Origin: Dryas octopetala
Taxonomy: Eukaryota > Streptophyta > Magnoliopsida > Rosales > Rosaceae
Assembly (NCBI GenBank): GCA_963921425.1
Contig: OY992835.1
Coordinates: 14,508,001-14,572,000, forward strand
Direction: 5' to 3'
Length of the DNA: 64,000 bases
The position numbers and the translations under genes were made by a program. Below, one piece after another: positions 1 through 13,024 of the stretch. The first letter of the stretch is position 1, and the number at the start of each line of letters is the position of its first letter. The notes beneath the pieces are model-generated. The model had not been told where the DNA came from and searched no databases. It saw only the letters and a program-made list of their open reading frames with translations.

Positions 1-1259
1 TAGAGCCGAAAGTTATCTTCTAAACCTAACTTTTTGCATATAGATTATACTTAGGTTTCAAGTGGTAATAATTAGTATTCATGGTGTGAATTGGATCATG
101 CCTTTGTAAAGGACAAACAAGCCCCTATGCAGCATAGCCCTTCTTCTTTACACTTATCATTTTTTCTAATCAAAACACATGCACCTATTTGTTTGTTTAG
201 TTGTTAAAAGTTAATAGTTATGTTGTGTCTAAAAACACATTTTCACTTATGGGAATGAGTTGCTTGGGAATGTTATACCCATGCTCATTCCAAGGGGTTG
301 GAAATGAATAATTCCCATGACATTGTTTAGAAATACCGAGAATGGTAACCAGAAAATTATGACCATTCCATGTTTTTATATGCAGTAATAGGAATCAGAA
401 CTTATTTTCCTGTAACACCCTCATTCATTACGTTTAAAATAATATTTTTAATTTTTTATTGGCGTAATTTGGTAATAAGTACCAACAACAATAAATGCTT
501 TCCGAAGTGATGAGAATAGCAAACCCAAGGGGGCCAAAGAGTTTCGAATTCCCCCTTTATGGGTATATAAATGACCATTTTGGTCCATGTAATTTGGTGG
601 TTGTTTTAATTTTGTTCTTGTTGTTTCAATTTTTTCAATCAAGTAATTTTAGTTTACATTTTGTAACAATTAAGTCCAAAATTAAAATTTCGTCCAAATT
701 TAGATTGTGAGATCCTTTCTTTTACCAACGTAGGAGTGCAACTACACTAATTTTATGACCGTTTGCTCTTAAACTAGTAAAGACTAACATTGCATGCTAT
801 TGTCACATAAAAATTTTGTCTAAAATTTGCACAAAATTTTAATTTTAGACTTGATTGTAACAAAACTATAAAGACTTGATTGAAAATATTGAAACAACAT
901 GAACGAAATTAATTCAAGAGCCAAACTACATAACCAAAATGGTCATTTGCCCATTTCATACCCTTGTAAAAGATTAATACATTCCCGTGTTTACCAAATA
1001 TGAGTATGAAACATTCCCAAATATGGAAACCAAACAGGCTTGGGAATGATATTCATTCCAAATTCTTTCATAAAGTTTGCATCTTTATTATATATATTTT
1101 TTTCCCATTCTTTATGAGTAGGCTAAGGAGGCATCAAGCCTTAGGGGTTAGTTCTAGTGATGAGGTATAGTTTTAGCCTTAGGGTTGAATTTCCATTTCC
1201 GCGCCAATTTTTGAGACTGCCAGTGATGTCATGCACCTACCCAACAGAGTACTTCTTCC
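1..1259. other. Upstream region of the ABCG/PDR gene
   Basis: No coding sequence is convincing here. Positions about 240-1066 are bounded by inverted stretches of the type CTTGGGAATG...CATTCCCAAG and look like an old, decayed non-autonomous transposon. I could not fix its exact ends or a target duplication. The rest is AT-rich flank. Confidence 0.4.
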
Positions 1260-1271
1260 TCTATATATATG
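1259..1271 (+). promoter_or_regulatory. Probable TATA box of the ABCG/PDR gene
   Basis: A CTATATATAT stretch lies about 230 bp upstream of the chosen start codon, after a C/T-rich run. It is the best TATA candidate before the gene and would give a 5' leader of roughly 200 nt. Its placement is inferred from sequence only. Confidence 0.4.
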
Positions 1272-1498
1272 ATAGTCTTTCCACTACCATATTTACCATC
1301 ATCAGAGGAGGTCCAATAACAAGAGCCCATTAATTTTTCGAGTATTTGATAAAATTTTGCAAAAAAAAAGAGAAAAAGAAAAGAAAATATTGGTTTTAGT
1401 GGAGTTTGGAAGTTCTCCAAGTACCAAGTTCTGTTTTAGACTTTAGTGGTAGTTTTTGTGTTCAATTTTGTGGGTTCTTGAGTTCTCCATTGGTTGAA

Positions 1499-4400
1499 AT
1501 GGAGAGTGGTATGGAAGTTTTTTCGAGGTCTTCACGCCAGGAGGAGTGTGAAGAAGCTCTTAAATGGGCAGCACTCGAGAAGCTTCCCACTTATAATCGT
1601 TTGAGGAAAGGCATACTCACTACAACGGGTGGCCAAGCTAGTGAAATTGACATACCAAATCTTGGTTTCCAAGAAAGAAAGGAATTGATGGAGAGGTTGC
1701 TTAAAGTTGCAGAAGTAGACAATGAGAGCTTCTTGTTGAAGCTCAAGAATCGTATTGATAGGTAAGGCCCTCTCCTCCTAATCCCATTTCAAACTATGTT
1801 TATGCCAATCTATATAGAAAAAAAAAAAAAAAAAAAAAAAAACTTTAGTGTGCTTAATTCATATTCATTTTGGTTATAGTACCTATTTGTTTAATTTGTT
1901 GGCTTTTAATACCTATTTGCTTAATTTTTTTTTTTGAATTAAATGTTGCTTTGTTAATTATTTAACAATTTTCTTAGTAGCCAAGTAGAGGAAACATTTT
2001 AATTAAAATGTTTTAATTGAACTTTCTTTGGCGGGTTGTTGCTGTTTCTTAAATATTTTTCAGAGTTGGAATTGAACTTCCCACAATTGAAGTTCGATTT
2101 GAGCATCTAAACATAGAAACAGAAGTTTATTTGGGAAGCAGAGCTTTGCCTACACTCTTTAACTGCACTGTTAACATAATCGAGGTAACAATGAGCAAAA
2201 TTTATAACAAACTATCTGCATGTGCAGAGGTTGATGTTTTTGATTTACTATTGATTTTTCACTGATCGTGTTCTGACAGTTTACTTTGTCGATTGATCTT
2301 GAAGGGTCTCTTGAATGGTCTCCGTATTCTTCCAAGTAAAAAGACAGAATTGTCTATCCTCCAAAATGTTAGTGGAATCATAAAGCCTAGCAGGTGAGCA
2401 AAGGGCATAGTTTGATGTCTTCTTTTACTTCCTCACTTTCGAAGAAAAAGAAAAATAAATTTGGGGACCCGGTGACCATTTGTTTTGTTTGCATCTTTTA
2501 GAATGGCATTGCTTTTGGGCCCTCCAGGTTCTGGCAAAACCACACTCTTATTGGCTTTGGCAGGAAAGCTTGATCCAAATCTAAAGGTGTAAAGGAATCT
2601 CACTAACCACTATAAACCACTATAAATCCTTCTCTAATTTGTTTTCAGAGAAGTTTCAGCAAAGTCTGAATAATCTCATATCTAATATGGAAACCAAATT
2701 TTTTGCTTCAGTTTTCTGGAAGGGTGAGTTATAATGGCCATGAAATGAATGATTTTGTACCCCAAAGAACTGCTGCCTACATCAGTCAACATGATCTACA
2801 TCTTGGAGAAATGACTGTAAGGGAAACGTTTGCCTTTTCTGCAAGATGCCAAGGGGTCGGAACACGTTATGGTTAGTTCATTTGTACAACTGCTTTTCTT
2901 TTCCTTCCATATTGATTTCTAGGATACACTCAAAAGGATTTATACATATGTGAAGGAATCACTCATTTTCATTTTGGTCATCTGCAGATATGCTTGCAGA
3001 GTTGTCCAGAAGAGAGAAAGAAGCTAATATTAAGCCAGATCCAGACATTGATGTTTTCATGAAGGTGAGAAAGACAGCTTGTCAATGTTAAACGCACACA
3101 CAGAGAGTGTATAACACAAATTTGGTTGTTTTGTGTGAAGACACACACACACACAAACACAGGCACACGAGGAGTCTATAGCACGAATTTGGTTATTTTG
3201 TGTGAAGAATGACAGGTATTACATAGAAACACTACCTTTCAGGATGCACACTGTAGCTATAGCTAGGCAAAATTGAGCCACATACTGTGGTACCAACCAA
3301 CAAAATCATATCATGGAATTTTGACAGTAACTGAAAGTTTCAGAAATTGACATGACAGTGATAGGTGGTAATCTTGCTTGCTTCATACTATCCAAGTGAA
3401 AATTATGATTATAAATATAATCAATTGCCTTATTCCAAGTCAACAAAACTTGCTTTCATGGTCATTGACAACTCATGTGGTTCTAATTATTGGCTGCTGC
3501 TAATGTAGGCAATAGCAACAGAAGGGCAGGAGGTGAGCGTAGTGACAGATTACATTCTAAAGGTAAGTAACACTGAGAAGTGAGAAGTTACCTTTGGTCA
3601 TATGAGTCCTTTCAGAAAGCACCCGAAAATTTTCTCAATTCATTCACATCCGAGTGAGTTTTATTAATAGGTTCTGGGATTGGAAGTCTGTGCTGATACC
3701 ATGGTAGGGGATGAAATGTTAAGAGGTATCTCTGGAGGACAAAGAAAGCGTGTTACAGTGGGTAAAGAAATTAATAATGATCATATTGCACATCATCATC
3801 AAATTTTTCTTATCTGCATAAATATTTAGTTTTTAACATTTAGAAAATTAATTTACAGGTGAGATACTTGTTGGACCTGCAAAGGCATTGTTCATGGACG
3901 AAATATCTACTGGTTTGGACAGCTCAACAACATTTCAAATTGTGAATTCAATCAAGCAATACATTCACATTCTTAATGGAACGGCTGTCATCTCACTCCT
4001 CCAGCCAGCACCAGAGACTTATGAGCTTTTTGATGATATTATCCTCCTCTCGGATGGCCAGATTGTGTACCAGGGTCCCCGTGAACATGTTCTTGAGTTT
4101 TTTGAAGCTATGGGCTTTAAATGTCCAGAGAGGAAAGGCACTGCTGACTTCCTGCAAGAGGTAGCTGGCTGTATTTGTAATAGAACTATGTACTAAATGA
4201 TGAACATTACATACGGAATCTCACATCTCATTGTATATGTAATCAAATTTGTCATAGGTGACATCAAGGAAAGATCAGGAGCAGTACTGGGCATGCAAAG
4301 ATGAACCCTATAGTTTTGTTACAGTCAGAGAATTTTCTGATGCATTTCAATCATTCCATGTCGGACAGAAACTTGAAGATGAACTTTCAATTCCATTTGA

Positions 4401-7400
4401 CAAGAGAAAGAACCACCCAGCAGCTTTGACAACCAACAAGTATGGTCTTAAAAAGGGAGAACTGCTGAAAGCTTGCCTCTCAAGAGAACTTTTGATAATA
4501 AAGAGGAATTCCTTTGTGTACATCTTCAAGCTGGCCCAAGTAGGTTTTAATTAAATGTACTTTAGTTCTTGATTCTGGAAATCATTTTTTTTTATTTGTT
4601 AATAATTCTATTTACTGCTTCTAGCTGACAGTTGTGGCACTGATTACCATGACACTCTTCCTACGGACCAAGATGCACCATCATTCATTAAATGACGGAT
4701 TAATTTTTATTGGTGCTTTGTTCTTCGCTGTGGTCACAAATTTGTTTAATGGGATTTCAGAGATGTCTATGACCATTGTAAAGCTTCCTGTTTTTTACAA
4801 GCAAAGGGACCTCTTCTTCTACCCTGCATGGGCATATGCTCTTCCAACATGGATTTTCAAGATCCCAATAGCATTCGTAGAAGTAGCAGTGTGGATGTTC
4901 CTTACCTACTATGTGATTGGATTTGATCCAAGTATTGCACGGTAAACAAGTAAAAAATAGTAGTTAACTTTGTTTTATATGCATACCTGTTGAGAAAATC
5001 CCAGAACAAATATGTTAAGCCTTACACCACAATATATAGGATCTTGGACCTATACACGCATTTCCAGTTGGTTTTGGGTTGGCCGCTCTTACTTTTGTTG
5101 GAGAATGTAGAATCGCACATTGGAAGTATAAGTCTTGCATAACAATATATAAGATCTTGGGCCTCTCCACCCATTGTCAATTGGTTTTGGTTTAGATGCT
5201 CTAATTTTAACAACTTTATCATGGTATTAGAGCATGAGATCTTGAGTTCAAATCCCTGGAATTGCACCCCCCTATAAGTTGAATTCCACATGTTGGGCTC
5301 TAATGGTGGAGGGAGACCCATATGGGGATTGTTAAAGCATAAAATAATTGTTTGTCCATACCCTAATAGTTAAGCTTTTGGGAAGAGTGGTATCAATACC
5401 AATCCTTGATTCACGATTTTGCACATGCTGCAGGTTCTTTAAGCAATTCCTATTGCTCTTACTTGTGAACCAGATGGCTTCTGGATTATTTCGTTTCGTT
5501 GGAGCAATCTGTAGGAACTTGATTGTTTCTAACTCATTGGGGACATTCGTAATGCTCTTACTTTTTACATTTGGAGGCTTCGTGATTTCTAGAGGTACAA
5601 ACAATATAATAAGATAAAATTGATGCATGGGAAAGACAAAATTCTTTCCATAATTACATTACAGCTTATATGTTGCTTTTGTCTTTGCTTAATGTCACAG
5701 ATGATCTTCACAAATCGTGGCTTTGGGGTTACTGGTCATCGCCTCTGATGTACAGTCTGAATGCAATAGTAGTTAATGAGTTCCTTGGGAAAAAATGGAG
5801 ACATGTAATTTCTTGAAAATCATCTTGTATTTGTTTCTTCAAAATCATTGCATAGTTTTTGTATATCTCTTCAAAATCATCTGATGTCTGAATTCACTTT
5901 TCTATAAAAGGTACTCCCATACTCCCAAGTATCTCTAGGTGTTGAGGCTATAAAGTCTCGCGGGTACTTTCCACAAGAACATTGGTATTGGATAGGTGTT
6001 GGGGCACTGATTGGATTCATATTGCTATTCAACATTTGTTACATTGTAGCTCTCACCTACCTGAACCGTGGGTTTATCTACCTTATCCACCTAAAATTTT
6101 TATGAATTAAGGTTATCTTATAATGTCAACCAAATGATTTTGCAGCACTTGGGCAATCTCAGGCTGTTGAATCAGAAGATTCACAGGGCAATGAACAGGA
6201 TTGCAGAACAGAGGAAGTTAGTGAATTACTACACAGAGAAAATAGCTCCAGTCAACAAACCAGGACAGGTGCTTTCTAATGCGCACCTCCAAAGGTTATG
6301 TGTGTGTGTGTGTGGATTTCTCATATTATGCCTTTAGGTGACTGATTAAATTTCAAATGGCATGCAGAGAGTAGGGATGCAATTAGGAGGGGAAGTACCT
6401 CCTCATCTGTCGAGACAACTCATAAGAGAAAAAGAGGGATGGTTCTTCCATTTGAACCACATTCCATCACCTTTGTTGATATAACATACTCAGTTGACAT
6501 GCCACAGGTAACTTCAAACCAAATAATGAGTGTATTTCCAAAAGTTTCATTTCTGAAATCAATTAAGCTCCTTCAATTTGTTCTGTTAAGTTACTTTATA
6601 TTTCCAACAAAGTCTGAACGTACAGGAAATGAAGATCCAGGGTGTCCTAGATGACAAATTGGTGCTTCTGAAGGGTGTAAGTGGTGCTTTCAGGCCAGGT
6701 GTTTTAACAGCTCTGATGGGTGTAAGTGGTGCTGGGAAAACCACTCTCATGGATGTACTGGCAGGTAGGAAAACCGGTGGATATATTGAAGGGGACATCA
6801 AAGTTTCAGGGTACCCGAAGAAACAAGAAACATTTGCCCGAATATCTGGATACTGTGAGCAAAATGACATCCACTCCCCTAATGTTACTGTGTATGAATC
6901 CTTGCTGTACTCAGCGTGGCTTCGTTTGCCAGCTGAAGTTAATTCTGAAACCAAAAAGGTTAGTATGATAGTATCTAAAACAAGTATATATCCACTTCAG
7001 TATTTATGTTTAGTGAACAATCCAAAAAAATTTAAACATTAAATTAGAGTAGGAAACCTTCATCATATGATATCTTAAACCACAACATGCATAGTCATTT
7101 TATATAAGCATCAAAACCCAAATGTATAATAATTATCCAACAACATATATAACACCACATGGAAACCCCATAACATAAACATTAAAAAAAAAAAAAAAGG
7201 TAAAGTTATTGTCAACAAACCTAAATAGGAAAGAGCAGAGTCACAGGAAATACCTCAGTCAAGTGCATAATAGAACACACCATATATGGAGTGAACATGA
7301 TTGTTATTTTTCCTAAAACATATGTATAATGTATTATTTTATTATTGTATTTTTGTAGTATCTATATCTTTGTTTTTGGAGGTTTTTTCATATTGGATCA

Positions 7401-9339
7401 AATTGTATATTGAATCACACATCTGTATCTGTGCAACAGAGTAACAGTCAGCATATGAAGCAGTTTGGCCTGATCACATGTGGTTTGCACATTTCCTGTT
7501 TATGGTGATGTTAATTTCTAATTGTGAAATTATTTTGCAGATGTTCATTGAGGAAGTGATGGAGCTTGTGGAACTGAAACCATTGCGGCAAGCACTTGTT
7601 GGGTTGCCTGGTGTAAATGGTCCCTCAACTGAGCAGCGCAAGAGGCTAACTATTGCAGTTGAGCTAGTAGCAAACCCCTCTATAATATTCATGGATGAGC
7701 CAACTTCGGGGTTAGATGCAAGAGCTGCTGCAATTGTCATGAGAACGGTTAGGAACACAGTGGATACTGGAAGAACAGTTGTTTGCACCATCCATCAGCC
7801 CAGCATTGACATATTTGAAGCTTTTGATGAGGTGAGAAAGGTTAATAAATAGATTGGAAGACTAGTGTTTTTAGGTTCGATCTCTACTCTTATATAAGAA
7901 TGTGATTGCAGCTAATCCTACTGAAGCGAGGAGGACAAGAAATATATGTTGGGCCATTGGGTCGCCATTCTTGCCATCTAATCAAGTATCTTGAGGTAGG
8001 ATCTGATGGACCATTAAGATATCCAATAGCGAATATTTTAAATATTTACTTTAATTCTGTAATGTCATATGCCTGCTATGCTATATATTGAACATTGCTT
8101 TCTGTAAATCAAGGGAATTGAAGGAGTCAGTAAAATAAAAGATGGTTATAATCCAGCAACTTGGATGTTGGAAGTTACAACTTCAGCACAAGAATTAGCT
8201 TTGGGGATTGATTTTTCTTATGTTTACAAAAACTCAGAACCATACAGGTTTGTCCAATGATGTATTACTGCTACATTGCAGCATAGATGGTTTACCACCT
8301 TTTAAATTAAGGACAAAATGCTGAGAGATACTTCTCATGTTTGTGTATCTTAAATTCGTTGCTGAAACTTTTGCCTGCTGGCATGTGGTTCAGGAGCAAC
8401 ATGCAAATTATTAAAGAATTTAGCACACCTGCTCCTTCCTCAAAGGATCTCTATTTCCCTACTCAATACTCGCAAACATTTCTCTCACAATCCATGGCTT
8501 GCTTTTGGAAGCAACATTTGTCATATTGGCGCAACCCATCATACACTGGAGTAAGACTTCTCTTCACAACTTTCGTAGCATTGATGTTCGGGACACTTTT
8601 CTGGAACCTCGGCTCCAAAACGTGAGTTGGAACAAGGAAGCAATTTAAAGAAAATGTTGACATTTGTAAAACTGATCATAAGTATTTTCCTTAGTTTTTC
8701 TCATATTTAAATTTGCTTTGTGTTATGATATGCAGGAAAAGGAGACAAGATCTGTTTAATGCAATGGGTGCTATGTATACTTCCATTTTCTTCATTGGGT
8801 ACCAAAATAATTCTTCTGTGCAGCCAGTAGTTGCTGTTGAAAGAACAGTCTTCTACAGAGAAAAGGCTGCCGGGATGTACTCAGCCTTGGCATATGCGTT
8901 TGCACAGGTGACATGGGTCTTATATTGTTAACCTTTTCAATCAATTATTTGGTTCTCTATATGACTATTGAATTTCCATCTTGTCACAGGTTATGATTGA
9001 ACTCCCATATATTTTAGCACAAACTCTGGTTTATGGAGTCATAACTTATTTGATGATTGGATTTGACGTGACCTTTGTCAAATTCTTTTGGTATCTATTT
9101 TTTATGTACTTCACATTGTTGTACTTCACATTCTATGGCATGATGACTGTGGCTGTGACACCAAACTATCACATTGCTGCTATTGTTTCCGGTTCATTTT
9201 ATGCACTGTGGAACCTCTTTTCAGGATTCATTGTCCCACGACCGGTAAGTGTTCGTAATTTCAAGAAATGTTCAATATATATATATATATAGGAGAAGGA
9301 TTCATAGCATCTTATTTTTTACACAAGTTTTGACATAAG

Positions 9340-9372
<33 letters not shown>

Positions 9373-9684
9373 CAAATTACTAATTTTCCTTTTGTCTATT
9401 TCTTTTTCCTACCTGGCCAACAATAGAGGATTCCCATATGGTGGAGATGGTACTATTGGGCATGCCCAGTAGCTTGGAGCTTGTATGGAATGATTGCATC
9501 ACAGTATGCAGATATAACCGATGCGCTTGACAGTGGTGAAACAGTCAAACAGTATTTGAGAGATTATTTCGGTTTCAAACATGACTTTTTGGGAGTGGTT
9601 GCAACAGTAGTTGTTGGGTTTGCAGTGCTCTTTGGATTTGTCTTTGCCTTTTCCATTAAGGCTCTTAATTTCCAAAAGCGATAG
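1499..9684 (+). CDS. Full-size ABCG (PDR-type) ABC transporter, 24 exons
   Basis: Plasma-membrane ATP-driven pump of the pleiotropic drug resistance class, which exports (or in some members imports) terpenoids, phenolics or hormones; the substrate is not readable here. Exons I place: 1499-1761, 2064-2184, 2305-2393, 2502-2586, 2712-2871, 2988-3064, 3509-3562, 3671-3761, 3859-4160, 4258-4539, 4625-4941, 5434-5594, 5701-5804, 5911-6067, 6146-6268, 6368-6507, 6626-6958, 7541-7831, 7912-7995, 8114-8247, 8394-8621, 8736-8907, 8990-9244, 9427-9684. All introns are GT-AG. They sum to 4281 nt, or 1426 residues, the usual PDR length. NBD1 has Walker A GPPGSGKT (164-171), signature ISGGQ (303-307) and Walker B LFMDE (324-328). 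TMD1 is about 490-760. NBD2 has Walker A GVSGAGKT (874-881) and Walker B IIFMDE (1001-1006). TMD2 is about 1160-1420. The NBD2 signature reads PSTEQ where LSTEQ is expected. An in-frame ATG at 1406 is possible, but 1499 matches the family start. It resembles NtPDR1/AtABCG40-type proteins. Confidence 0.95.
5014..5337 (+). mobile_element. Decayed TRIM-like element in ABCG intron 11
   Basis: Intron 11 (4942-5433) holds a remnant of the short LTR family seen elsewhere in the window. A 126-bp LTR-like stretch (5096-5221) runs from TGTTGGAGAATG to TTTATCA. It is followed at once by TGGTATTAGAGC, one base off the tRNA-iMet primer-binding site TGGTATCAGAGC. A partial second LTR lies at about 5014-5095. 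The splice sites on both sides are intact, so the exons are unaffected. Confidence 0.6.
6959..7540 (+). other. Intron 17 of the ABCG/PDR gene, the longest intron
   Basis: A 582-bp intron between the two exons that encode NBD2. It is AT-rich, with an A run at about 7184-7198. I see no further exon, RNA gene or recognisable element in it. Confidence 0.75.
9337..9368. repeat. (TA)n microsatellite in the last ABCG intron
   Basis: A TA dinucleotide run of about 30 bp. A second one lies just past the stop codon (about 9686-9712) and a shorter one at about 9277-9290. They are ordinary microsatellites, useful as length markers. Confidence 0.85.
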
Positions 9685-10688
<1,004 letters not shown>

Positions 10689-11336
10689 AAAGGAAAAGAT
10701 TTACAAACAGGACACATACTTTGATGGTTGTTTCATTTCAGGACATTAATTTTAATTTGTGTTAATGAATGACACATATTTTTATTTTGTATTAATTAAG
10801 AACCATATTTTTTTTTTTTTTCAGTTTTTATCTCAACTTTGACTCGACATTGAACCCATCAAAACTCCACTAAATTTAGAAAAATTATACTGGGTTTAAA
10901 GATATGCATCTCATTTTTACAACAATATAAAGATCACCCAAATCGAATTTCTACAACTCCAGATAATTGGCCCCAAAGTAGGGTACCCGAAACTGTCAAA
11001 TCGGACCTCTGAGAAAAAATTTGAAAAATCAGACAGTTTCGGGTATCCTACTTTGGGGCAGATTATCTGGAGTTGTAGAGATCCGATTTGGGTAATCTTT
11101 ATATGGTTGTAAAGAGGAAATGCATATCTTTAAACCCAGTATAATTTTTTCTGAATTTGGTGGAGTTTTGATAGGTCCAACGTCGGGTCAAAGTTGAGTT
11201 AAAAACTGAAAAAAATATGGTCCTTAATTGACACAAAATGAAAGTATGTGTCATTCATTAACACAAAGCAAAATTAATGTCCTGAAATGAAACAACCATC
11301 AAAATATATGTCATGTTTATAAATTTTTCCCTATTA
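10689..11336. mobile_element. Fold-back element, copy 1 (long inverted repeat)
   Basis: The left half (from GGAAAAGATTTACAAAC) is the near reverse complement of the right half (ending ...TTTATAAATTTTTCC). The arms are about 300 bp and meet near 11010. The whole is about 650 bp with no coding capacity. A relative lies at 37067-37700. Long arms, absence of ORFs and multiple copies fit a fold-back or MITE-type DNA transposon. The transcript would form a long hairpin. Confidence 0.8.
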
Positions 11337-11343
11337 AAAATAT

Positions 11344-11345
<2 letters not shown>

Positions 11346-11392
<47 letters not shown>
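11346..11392. repeat. Poly-T tract of about 46 bases
   Basis: An uninterrupted T run. It makes a lysine-rich spurious reading frame on the - strand. The exact length is likely unreliable in any assembly. Confidence 0.9.
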
Positions 11393-12036
11393 CGGGGTTG
11401 GAAGTGATAACCAGTGTATGCGGTTAGCTCCTGGACAATCCAACCTTAAGTTGGATAAGGATTCCTTGTCTTCCTTGGATAAGGCTTCTTCTATTTTCCT
11501 CAAAGGAGAAGATTGAGGTCCAAGAGGAGTCTTCTCCTTCTCCTAGTCATCCTAGTACTTTTTTTTGATCGGGAAAGCATAAGTAGTTATATATTAAGAA
11601 GTCATCCTAGTACTTTCAGAAATCCCTGTCTGGTTACAAACATTGTTAATTTGGTTTAATTTTTTGATTAACTAGATGTTAGGTCTTCATTAAAGAGTCA
11701 TACTTATAAATAATAAAAAAAGACAAGTATATAGAAACTCAAGAATGCTCTAAAATTAACTGATTATTAAGTTAATACAAAGCTAACCACTATGTTGAGC
11801 CCACTGCATAATGTAATATTAAAATCCAAACCGTCTATTTTTTAGGCTCTACTTCAAAGATTATCCTTGTAAAAAATCTCCAAAATCGGAAGTCATTTAG
11901 TCATTTGATTATAATAACAACTATTTATATGCTTTTATCGAAAATACTGATCGTCTATTTATTTGATCTCAATTAGATGACTACATGTTTTTCGATTTAG
12001 TTGATTTTTTACAATGATGATTTTTGAAGTAGAGCC

Positions 12037-12488
12037 TGTTAGCTGGTTTTAATTAACAGACAAACCATATTGGTCTCCTAGTCTGCTAAGGAAACTAAGT
12101 CTTAGAATTGATCGTGGAATTCAAGAAGGACTAGCCTTGTGGTTATAGGATTTACATGTGCAAAAGACCAATCCTATAGCTAAAGGGATTCTGAATTCTA
12201 AGAGGACATGGACTGATATTCTGATGGCAATAGGAACACGCCAGAACTTCTTGATGGGCAAGGAGTGTTGGGGTGTATGCCTGTATAAATACAAGGGTCC
12301 CTTCTCACACAGCTCACCACCACAAATCAACAAACTACCCCATCTAGTTATTGTGCATAAGGAGCTGCTGTGAGAAGAGCATTCTTGAAGGTTTCTTTGT
12401 TGCTCGGCTTATTGGTGAGATATGGCAGGACAAGGACAAGGTTAGTAATTCATTTGTGTTCTTTTACATATAATCTATAAGGTTAACA
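12037..12488 (+). repeat. 5' LTR of the copia element
   Basis: 452 bp, TGTTA...TAACA. It carries a TATA-like CTGTATAAATAC at about 12280, followed by a leader starting near AAGGGTCCC, as expected of a U3/R boundary. It is identical to the 3' LTR except for one base. Confidence 0.93.
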
Positions 12489-12490
12489 AG

Positions 12491-12502
12491 TGGTATCAGA
12501 GC
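12491..12502 (+). other. Primer-binding site, tRNA-iMet type
   Basis: TGGTATCAGAGC, complementary to the 3' end of plant initiator tRNA-Met, begins two bases after the 5' LTR. This is the standard minus-strand primer site of plant copia elements. The leader from 12503 to 13024 has no ORF and contains a short repeated phrase (ACTGCCTATTGGTGT at about 12762 and 12939). Confidence 0.93.
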
Positions 12503-13024
12503 ATGATTATATGTTTAAAAATCTGGAAGTTATTGAATTACATGACTAATATATGACTATCTTCTGGAATAAAAGTTGTTTTTCTATCTGCTTGCTCAAT
12601 AACATGATTATTAATATTCTTATACACAAGTTTTGATCAAAGTTTTCTTGATTCTTGAGTTTAACCAAACGGGCTATAGCAGTTTGGCTGGCTCGAGAAT
12701 TTTGAACTCAAAGCAAATTGGTCAGATTGCACTGCTAATTGACCCAGGCATGAAAAACTTACTGCCTATTGGTGTAAGGTCTTCATGCTTGATGTGGTTA
12801 GCAGTGGTGAAGTATGAAAGTGAGCCATATGAACTGGTAAGAAGAATCCTTCTGTCTATTGATGTTGGAATCTTTACTTACAAAATTAAGTTCATATGGA
12901 TTTTTCATCTTTTAGTTCTTCAAGCATGATCGACTTACTGCCTATTGGTGTGAGTAAGGTCATGTTGATAACGTTTGCCTATGGGGATAAAGTTTTTGAT
13001 TGTGTTTAATTTTAATTTTCAGTC

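Noticed and set aside
1406..1498. Upstream in-frame ATG of the PDR gene as the true start
   Set aside because: The 31 extra codons do not resemble family N-termini, whereas the frame from 1499 begins just before the conserved VFSRSSR stretch. It cannot be excluded without transcript data.
5014..5337. PDR gene disrupted by the TRIM-like insertion
   Set aside because: The insertion is wholly intronic. Donor and acceptor are intact and the exon sum stays in frame.
11258..11503. Lysine-rich reading frame on the - strand
   Set aside because: It is produced by the poly-T tract at 11346-11392 inside repeat DNA and has no domain.
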